Assembly: GCF_016899775.1 (NCBI RefSeq)
Contig: NZ_JACJJE010000005.1
Location: 1-64,000, forward strand
Reading direction: 5' to 3'
DNA: 64,000 nt
Source of the DNA: Pseudoflavonifractor capillosus
GTDB taxonomy: Bacteria; Bacillota; Clostridia; Oscillospirales; Oscillospiraceae
The stretch's first letter is position 1; every line of letters starts with the position of its first letter. The position numbers and the translations under genes are program-made. Below, piece after piece: positions 58,971 through 64,000 of the stretch. The notes beneath the pieces were generated by a model that saw only the letters and a program-made list of their open reading frames with translations, ran no database searches and was not told the origin of the DNA.

Positions 58971-59009
58971 AAATACGGCTCGGACCCAAAAGGTCCGAGC
59001 CGTATTTTT
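58971..59009 (+). terminator. Terminator between the secreted protein and MATE genes
   Basis: Perfect 16-bp stem AAATACGGCTCGGACC / GGTCCGAGCCGTATTT followed by TTT; it overlaps the convergent MATE stop. Confidence 0.93.
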
Positions 59010-60363
59010 ATGCTTCGTCCCGGGTGGGGAGGCGGTAGCCGATCCCTTTGAGCTCCAGGGCAAAGACGGTGGAGTGGAATAGGACGATGACCACCCAGCC
59101 CAGGCCGGTGGCCAGGGCCACCGCGTTCAGGCCCAGCAGGCCCACCAGGGCGTAGGTTCCGATGACCCGGACGGCGATCTGGAGGGTGGTGCCGATGAAG
59201 GTGACGTTCATCCGGCCGATGCCCCGGTAGTGGCCCACATAGGAGTGGCCGATGAAGGACAGGAAATAGAAGGGCCCCATCCAGAGCAGATACGAGGCGC
59301 CCAGGGCGATGCTCGCCCCGTCCCCGTCCAGGAAGGGGGTCACCAGGGCGTGCCCCCCGAAGGTCAGCAGGAGGGAGAATACCACGCCGATCCCCACCAC
59401 CATGACAGCTCCGTTCCGGAAGCCGTCCAGAGCCCGGCGGTGTTTTTTTGCCCCCTGGTTCTGGGCCACAAAGATGGCGATGGCCTCGCAGCCGCTGATG
59501 CCGAAGGCCTGGCTGAAGTTCTCCACGCGGGTGGTGGCGGTGAAGGCGGAGATGGCGGCGGTGCTGATGCCGTTGACGGCGCTCTGTACGATGAGCTTGC
59601 CCAGGTAGAGGCTGGACTGCTGGAGGGCGGCCACCGCGCCATAGCTGGCGGTGAGGCGCATCAGCGTGGGGTCCATGCGCATGTCGGAGCGCTGGATCAT
59701 CAAAAAAGGCTGCTTTTTCCGGATATACACCAGACACAGCAGGGCGGAGAGGAGCTGGGCGCTGGAGGTGGCCAGGGCGGTCCCCTGGATGCCCAGCCCC
59801 AGCTGGGCCACCAGCACCCAGGCCGCCCCCAGGTTGTACCCCAGGGAGATGAGCAGGAAGAACAGGGCCGCCTGGGTGTTGCCGATGGCCCGCAGGGTGG
59901 CGGCCAGGTAGTTATAGGCGAAGGTAAAGACCATTCCAACCAGGATGATCCGCAGGTAGTCGGTGACGTAGCCCATCAGCTCGGGGGGCGTCTGGATCAG
60001 GACCAGCAGCGGGTTTAAAAACAGAAGGGTCAGACTCACCGCCGCCAGCACGGTCCCTCCGATGAGCACGCCGGAGACAAAGAGCTGCTGGCGCAGGCGG
60101 GGGAAGTTCTCCTCCCCGAAAAATCGGGCCACCAGCACGGAGGAGCCCATACAGGCTCCGGTGATCACATAGATAAACAGATTCATCACGCTCTCTGCCA
60201 CCCCCAGGGCGGCGAAGGCGTCCCCGCCGATGTAGTAGGTGACCACCAGAGAGTTGATGATGTTGTACAGCTGCTGGAGCACATTGGCCGCCAGCAGGGG
60301 GAGGCACAGCCGGATCAGCTGTCCGGTGATGGGACCGGAGGTGAGATGGACATGTTTGGACAC
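59008..60363 (-). CDS. MATE family efflux transporter, second copy
   Basis: A 451-residue transporter with about 12 helices. It starts SGPITGQLIRLCLPLLAANVLQQLYNIINSLVV, with NYLAATLRAIGNTQAALFFLLISLGYN and a second-half repeat AALQQSSLYLGKLIVQSAVNGI. It is a different subgroup from the MATE gene at 22937. The start is the GTG at 60363 with CGAGGAGGT upstream; the frame remains open further upstream through the promoter. Substrate unknown. Confidence 0.92.
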   Translation of the reverse strand: MSKHVHLTSGPITGQLIRLCLPLLAANVLQQLYNIINSLVVTYYIGGDAFAALGVAESVMNLFIYVITGACMGSSVLVARFFGEENFPRLRQQLFVSGVLIGGTVLAAVSLTLLFLNPLLVLIQTPPELMGYVTDYLRIILVGMVFTFAYNYLAATLRAIGNTQAALFFLLISLGYNLGAAWVLVAQLGLGIQGTALATSSAQLLSALLCLVYIRKKQPFLMIQRSDMRMDPTLMRLTASYGAVAALQQSSLYLGKLIVQSAVNGISTAAISAFTATTRVENFSQAFGISGCEAIAIFVAQNQGAKKHRRALDGFRNGAVMVVGIGVVFSLLLTFGGHALVTPFLDGDGASIALGASYLLWMGPFYFLSFIGHSYVGHYRGIGRMNVTFIGTTLQIAVRVIGTYALVGLLGLNAVALATGLGWVVIVLFHSTVFALELKGIGYRLPTRDEA

Positions 60364-60421
60364 AGGCAGGACCTCCTCGGGATTGAGCTCCGGAAGCGGG
60401 AAAAAACGACCGGATGCTACT

Positions 60422-60450
60422 ATCATACCCGAAAAAACAGCATTTGTAAA
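60422..60450 (-). promoter_or_regulatory. Promoter of the second MATE gene
   Basis: On the minus strand, TTTACA (60450-60445), a 17-bp spacer and TATGAT (60427-60422). Confidence 0.7.
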
Positions 60451-60554
60451 ATGCATGATCCGGCGGTTTTTCATAAACAAAAAGAAATAGGTGGCCCGGA
60501 ACAGAAATCTGGGGCCCCGACAGGAAACAGCCGAATCTGACGGAGAGCCTGTCC

Positions 60555-60560
60555 TATAAT
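60555..60560 (+). promoter_or_regulatory. Possible -10 box of the spoIIA operon
   Basis: TATAAT without a convincing -35. A GAAT preceded by AGGAAA at 60522-60535 recalls parts of a sigma-H promoter, but the spacing is wrong. Weak call. Confidence 0.3.
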
Positions 60561-60620
60561 GAGTCTATCCAGAATTTGGGCGTCCTCCGTCTGGAGAGGC
60601 GCCTGGAAGGGAGAGCGCGT

Positions 60621-60938
60621 ATGTCCGTGACCTGTATGGAGGAAAACCGCTGCCTCACCGCGTCCCTGTCCGGGGAGCTGGACCACCACCGGGCCCGGGA
60701 GGTGATGGAGGAGCTGGACCGGCAGATCGACGCCGCACTGCCCCGGAAGCTGACCCTGGACCTGGCCGGGCTGACCTTTACCGACAGCTCCGGCATCGCC
60801 GTGGTGCTGCGCACCTTCCGGCGGATGCGGCAGCTCCAGGGGAGCATGGCGGTGGTCAACGCCCCAGAGCAGGCCAGACGGGTGTTTCAGGCCGCCGGCC
60901 TGGACAAGCTGGTCCCGTTTGAGCCCGATGTCAAATAA
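60621..60938 (+). CDS. spoIIAA: Anti-sigma F factor antagonist SpoIIAA
   Basis: A 105-residue STAS-domain protein that releases sigma F from SpoIIAB in the forespore. SLSGELDHHRAREVMEELD and the phospho-acceptor motif LTFTDSSGIAVVLRT (serine near residue 57) are diagnostic. ATG 60621 with GAAGGGAG upstream. It is the first gene of the spoIIA operon. Confidence 0.96.
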   Translation: MSVTCMEENRCLTASLSGELDHHRAREVMEELDRQIDAALPRKLTLDLAGLTFTDSSGIAVVLRTFRRMRQLQGSMAVVNAPEQARRVFQAAGLDKLVPFEPDVK

Positions 60939-61006
60939 AATGCTTGCTGTACGCTCGGCGCGCCTGCGCTGCGATGAAACTGCGCCCCAGTAAGGAGGTT
61001 TTACAT

Positions 61007-61444
61007 ATGAACGCGGAAAATTATGTCACCCTGGAGTTCCCCAGCCGCTCCGCCAACGAGGGGTTCGCCCGGGCGGCGGCGGCCTGCTTCGCCGCCCAGC
61101 TGGACCCCACCCTGGAGGAGGTCAACGACATCAAGACCGCCGTCAGCGAGGCGGTGACCAACGCCATTGTCCACGCCTATCCCGATCGGATCGGCCGGGT
61201 GGTGATGAAGCTGCGCCGGCGGGAGAACCAGGTGCTGGAGATTGTGGTGCGGGACTGGGGGGTGGGCATCGCCGACGTGGAGCAGGCCCGCACCCCCCTG
61301 TTTACCACCGGCAGCGAGGAGCGCTCCGGCATGGGCTTCACCATTATGGAGAGCTTCATGGACTCCCTGAAGGTGCGCTCCGCCCCGGGAAAGGGGACCA
61401 CGGTGACCATGCGGCGGCAGATCGCCCGCCGGGTGTCGGGATGA
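61007..61444 (+). CDS. spoIIAB: Anti-sigma F factor/serine kinase SpoIIAB
   Basis: A 145-residue GHKL-type kinase that binds sigma F and phosphorylates SpoIIAA. Visible are the N-box (VSEAVTNAIVHAYP), the G1 box (VRDWGVGIADVEQA) and the G2 region (ERSGMGFTIMESFMDSLKV). TAAGGAGG precedes the ATG at 61007. Its stop overlaps the sigF start as ATGA. Confidence 0.97.
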   Translation: MNAENYVTLEFPSRSANEGFARAAAACFAAQLDPTLEEVNDIKTAVSEAVTNAIVHAYPDRIGRVVMKLRRRENQVLEIVVRDWGVGIADVEQARTPLFTTGSEERSGMGFTIMESFMDSLKVRSAPGKGTTVTMRRQIARRVSG

Positions 61445-62163
61445 ATGGGACACCCACCGCCCCGGAGCTGCTGGAGGCCGCCAGGAACGGGGACAACCGG
61501 GCCTGTGAGCAGGTGCTGGAGGAGAACAACGGCCTTATCTGGTCCGTGGTGCGCCGGTACTATGGCCGGGGGGTGGAGCCGGACGACCTGTACCAGCTGG
61601 GCTGCCTGGGTTTCCTCAAGGCGGTGCGGGGCTTTGACCCCGCCTTCGGCACCCAGTTCTCCACCTACGCGGTGCCCAAGATCGCCGGGGAGATCCGCCG
61701 ATTTCTTCGGGACGACGGGGCGGTGAAGGTGAGCCGGGGGCTGAAGGAGCGGAGCATCTCTCTCCGGGGGGTCCGGGCCCGGCTGTGCGGAGAGCTGGGG
61801 CGGGAGCCCGCCCTGTCCGAGCTGGCGGAGGCCACCGGCCTGACCCCCGAGGAGATCGCCGCGGCGGAGACCGCCGCCGAGCCGGTGATCTCCCTCCAGA
61901 CGGAGACGGGGGAAGGGGGGCTGACCCTGGAGGGGATGCTCACCAGCGGCGGCATGGAGGAGGGACTCATTGAGCGGCTGTCCCTGCGCTCCGCCCTGGA
62001 GGAGCTGCCGGAGCGGGAGCGCCAGGTGCTGCTGCTGCGGTACTACAAGGGGCTGACCCAGACCCAGTCGGCCAAGGTGCTGGGGGTGTCACAGGTGCAG
62101 GTCTCCCGGCTGGAACGGCGGGCGGTGGACCGGCTGCGGCAGATACTGGACCCGCCGAAATAA
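61441..62163 (+). CDS. sigF: Sporulation sigma factor F
   Basis: A 240-residue sigma-70-family factor, the first forespore-specific sigma. Region 2 (DDLYQLGCLGFLKAVRGFDPAFGTQFSTYAVPKIAGEIRRFLRDDG), region 3 (SRGLKERSISLRGVRARL) and region 4 (LPERERQVLLLRYYKGLTQTQSAKVLGVSQVQVSRLERRAVDRL) match SigF/SigG. Its place after spoIIAA-spoIIAB identifies it as SigF. It is translationally coupled to spoIIAB. Confidence 0.97.
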   Translation: MNGTPTAPELLEAARNGDNRACEQVLEENNGLIWSVVRRYYGRGVEPDDLYQLGCLGFLKAVRGFDPAFGTQFSTYAVPKIAGEIRRFLRDDGAVKVSRGLKERSISLRGVRARLCGELGREPALSELAEATGLTPEEIAAAETAAEPVISLQTETGEGGLTLEGMLTSGGMEEGLIERLSLRSALEELPERERQVLLLRYYKGLTQTQSAKVLGVSQVQVSRLERRAVDRLRQILDPPK

Positions 62164-62233
62164 AACTTCATGCGCTTTGGCGCACCGCGATCAGAAACAA
62201 GAGCAGCGGGCATCTTAAAGTTTTTTTGCATAG

Positions 62234-62393
62234 AAAAAACCGCCTCCCCTTGGCGGAGGGGAGGCGGTAAACCGGGCGTGGAGGACTTGAATACGGTCAG
62301 GAGAGAGAGGACCGTGATCAGCACGCCGCGGGAGAGAATGGCGCCCGGGACAAACCTCAAATCTGTCCAGGACCCGTAAGAAATCCTCTTTAC
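62234..62393 (-). ncRNA. Candidate structured small RNA with own promoter and terminator
   Basis: On the minus strand an extended -10 TGTTATAAT (TATAAT at 62406-62401) would start a transcript near 62393. It ends at a perfect 12-bp terminator (ACCGCCTCCCCT / AGGGGAGGCGGT, 62268-62239) with six T residues. The 160 nt between fold: a closing pairing GAGGA..TACGG with CCGTA..TCCTC, a GGACA/TGTCC hairpin, and ACGGTC/GACCGT with a CT-repeat loop (CTCTCTCTCCT). A frame starting TTG 62360 encodes a hydrophobic stretch (GVLITVLSLLTVF) but runs through the terminator. I could not assign it to a known RNA family. Confidence 0.6.
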
Positions 62394-62400
62394 GGTTCCT

Positions 62401-62410
62401 ATTATAACAG
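62401..62410 (-). promoter_or_regulatory. Extended -10 promoter of the candidate small RNA
   Basis: Minus-strand TGTTATAAT (TATAAT at 62406-62401); no -35 of normal quality 16-18 bp upstream. The remainder of 62407-62490 holds no gene. Confidence 0.5.
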
Positions 62411-62490
62411 CGGAAAGATTAAACAGGTATAAATGAAGGAGAGGGAAACGCTAAAGTAACGTTAAGAATTCGGGAGCGGGGACACTGCGG

Positions 62491-63846
62491 TCAGTGATCC
62501 CGCTCCTCGGTCATCTCCTGGCGGTCCGGGGGCGGAAGGGGCTCGTCGTGCTCCACCGGGTCGAAGTAGTCCCGGTCGGTGAGCGTGGGCCTGCGGTGCC
62601 GGAAAATGTCGATGATCAGGGGGTAGAGGACAATGGCCACCAGCCCCCCGGAAAAGCCGTTGTTGTAGAGGTTCATTCCAGCCACCGGCGTGCCGGTATA
62701 GAGCACCACCGAGGAGTGGAGAAATCCGGCCAGCACCCCAAAGGGCCAGCCGAAGTAGCCCGAGATGGGGGCCAGGGTGGTGCAGAACAGACAGGCCAGC
62801 TGAACGGCGGAGTCGCTCAGGGACCAGTGCATCACCACGCCCCCCAGAAAGACCCCGGCCATCACAGGGATGATATTCCGGGCGTGCTTGCCGAAGGCGG
62901 AAAAGCCCATGATGGTGAGAATGCCCCCCACCGTGGGGCCGTTCAGGTCGCCGCCTCCGCCCAGGATAAAGGCGATGCCGATGAGGCCGTTGATTCCCAT
63001 GTTGATCAGCACCGGGCCGGCGCCGAACATGCGCAGATAGTCGCTGGGGGCCCGCCCGCTGGTGAGCAGCAGGCGGCGGTATCCGGCCCAGGAGGCCCAG
63101 GCCGGCCTTCCGGAGCACAGCAGCCCCAGGAGAAAAAGCACGGCGCAGAAGATCCCCAGGGCCAGCCCCAGGGGGAGATCATATCCCTCGGCCCAGTGGT
63201 ACCGGGTGGCTGGAGAGGCCCCCATGGAGCTGATCAGCGGAACCAGGATAAAGGCCAGCAGGCCGCAGGCAAAGCCCACATTATACAGGTTCATGCCGTT
63301 TTGGATCTTATAGGTGTAGGCGGAGAGGGGAGGCAAAATAAAGCCGATCAGCACCCCCACCAGACCGCCCAGCAGGGGGGTGCCCCAGCCGTTGTCCAAT
63401 GCGATGTAGCTGATGACCGGAGCCAGGGCGGTGGAGAGCAGGCCGGTGGGGACATACTTTCCGAAGGGCTCCCGCCGGAGCTTGGCGTAGAGCCAGGAGC
63501 CCAGCAGGATGGGCCAGATGTTGACGACATTTTTGCCGAACAGGGAGAAGCCGGACATGAGCCCCACCACCACCAGGGAGAAGCCGTTGAACGGCTCGTG
63601 GGAGAGACGCAGCATCACCAGGGTGACGGCGGTCACCAGGGCGGAGTTGATCAGAGCGGCCCCCGGTCCGGCAATGAGCACATAGTCGGTGATCAGTGCG
63701 TCCTCGGTGAGAACAATGGTCGCCAGACCGGGGAGGATCTGATCCAGAGGGCCCAGAAAAAGACCGAACAGGGCCAGGGCGGCGGCGTAGATCCAGAGCA
63801 GCGTATACATCCGGTCATACCGCATGGAGTCCGCATGGTGGCGCAT
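62491..63846 (-). CDS. DUF1576 polytopic membrane protein
   Basis: A 451-residue protein with about 11-12 hydrophobic segments. Characteristic pieces are NGFSLVVVGLMSGFSLFGKNVVNIWPILLG and a second-half echo GGILTIMGFSAFGKHARNIIPVMAGVFLGG, an internal duplication suggesting a transporter. YNVGFACGLLAFI and YNNGFSGGLVAIV form another repeated pair. The family is annotated DUF1576 and its substrate is unknown. GAAAGGAG precedes the ATG at 63846. It follows ribF in the same transcript. Confidence 0.85.
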   Translation of the reverse strand: MRHHADSMRYDRMYTLLWIYAAALALFGLFLGPLDQILPGLATIVLTEDALITDYVLIAGPGAALINSALVTAVTLVMLRLSHEPFNGFSLVVVGLMSGFSLFGKNVVNIWPILLGSWLYAKLRREPFGKYVPTGLLSTALAPVISYIALDNGWGTPLLGGLVGVLIGFILPPLSAYTYKIQNGMNLYNVGFACGLLAFILVPLISSMGASPATRYHWAEGYDLPLGLALGIFCAVLFLLGLLCSGRPAWASWAGYRRLLLTSGRAPSDYLRMFGAGPVLINMGINGLIGIAFILGGGGDLNGPTVGGILTIMGFSAFGKHARNIIPVMAGVFLGGVVMHWSLSDSAVQLACLFCTTLAPISGYFGWPFGVLAGFLHSSVVLYTGTPVAGMNLYNNGFSGGLVAIVLYPLIIDIFRHRRPTLTDRDYFDPVEHDEPLPPPDRQEMTEERDH

Positions 63847-63869
63847 AGAGGAATCTCCTTTCCGCTGTG

Positions 63870-64000
63870 TCAGGGGATGGGGAGCGGGGGGACCGCCTGG
63901 AAGTAGTCCCGGGTCTGCTGGGCGTTGCGGCGGATCTCGTCGGAGAGGGCCTGGAAGGAGGAGAATTTGCGCTCCTCCCGGATGTGGTGGTAGAACTCCA
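63870..64000 (-). CDS. ribF: Riboflavin kinase/FAD synthetase RibF, C-terminal end (partial)
   Basis: Only the last 42 codons are inside the window (EFYHHIREERKFSSFQALSD ... TRDYFQAVPPLPIP, stop at 63870-63872). The pattern VEFxxxIRxExKFxSxxALxxxIxxDxxxAxxYF is typical of the C-terminus of RibF, which phosphorylates riboflavin and adenylylates FMN. The gene continues beyond the right edge. Confidence 0.75.
   Translation of the reverse strand, partial: EFYHHIREERKFSSFQALSDEIRRNAQQTRDYFQAVPPLPIP

Noticed and set aside
60515-60560. Sigma-H promoter for spoIIA
   Set aside because: AGGAAA and GAAT are present but only 5 bp apart, not the 11-13 bp needed; only the TATAAT was kept, with low confidence.
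62043-62360. 105-residue minus-strand frame with a hydrophobic core
   Set aside because: Not called as a gene because it reads through the perfect minus-strand terminator into the sigF 3' end; it is kept only as an alternative reading of the small RNA.

Overview
The window looks like a chromosomal segment of a spore-forming, GC-rich gut Clostridium of the Oscillospiraceae type (Flavonifractor/Oscillibacter-like). This is inferred from the very high GC at third codon positions together with the spoIIA operon, a SpoIID-type hydrolase, T-box and lysine riboswitches, PadR/DUF2812 modules, and gene orders shared with Bacillus/Clostridium (smc-ftsY; yhbY-nadD-yqeK-rsfS; lipoprotein-alr-mazF). There is no rRNA, CRISPR array or prophage. 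One tRNA gene is present.

Layout. 0.2-3.3 kb: a UvrD-like helicase and a YoaK-type membrane protein. 3.4-19.1 kb: a long forward housekeeping run: smc, a broken REP-associated transposase, two zinc-ribbon proteins, ftsY, rph, rdgB, yhbY, a nadD-yqeK fusion, an LCP cell-wall protein, rsfS, then a T-box leader controlling a membrane protein plus valS. 19.4-25.5 kb: an Amt-PII fusion behind tandem hairpins, a GH13 glycosidase, a MATE exporter behind an attenuator-like leader, and queA. 25.6-31.5 kb: a secreted SpoIID-like protein, then a lysine-riboswitch operon asd-(unknown)-dapA-dapB. 31.6-34.7 kb: two tiny conserved-looking ORFs and a PadR regulator with three tandem DUF2812 genes, the middle one decayed. 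34.7-37.5 kb: a two-component system. 37.7-45.2 kb: a sigma-54 activator followed, behind a textbook -24/-12 promoter, by amidohydrolase, BrnQ, M20 amidohydrolase and YfcC transporter genes. This looks like a nitrogen- or substrate-controlled unit for uptake and hydrolysis of acylated amino acids or peptides. 45.3 kb: tRNA-Ala.

45.5-51.9 kb: an AraC regulator divergent from a five-gene sugar or cyclitol catabolic operon (oxidoreductase, two TIM-barrel isomerases, class II aldolase, PfkB kinase). 52-58.4 kb: a membrane-anchored XRE regulator, an unknown protein, an NAD(P)HX-repair enzyme with an odd insertion, a repeat-rich intergenic region, a lipoprotein, alr and a MazF toxin with no visible antitoxin. 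58.4-64 kb: a secreted protein, a second MATE exporter, spoIIAA-spoIIAB-sigF, a candidate structured ncRNA, a DUF1576 membrane protein and the 3' end of ribF.

The most unusual points are: (i) an exact 26-nt palindromic repeat present as an inverted pair inside a REP-associated transposase reading frame and again 48 kb away; (ii) the sigma-54 operon with candidate upstream activator sites; (iii) a 159-bp foldback element between the lysine riboswitch and asd; (iv) the MATE attenuator leader; (v) a decarboxylase-like motif inserted in the NAD(P)HX epimerase domain; (vi) an antitoxin-less mazF with a leader hairpin carrying a UACAU site; (vii) the minus-strand ncRNA candidate beside sigF.
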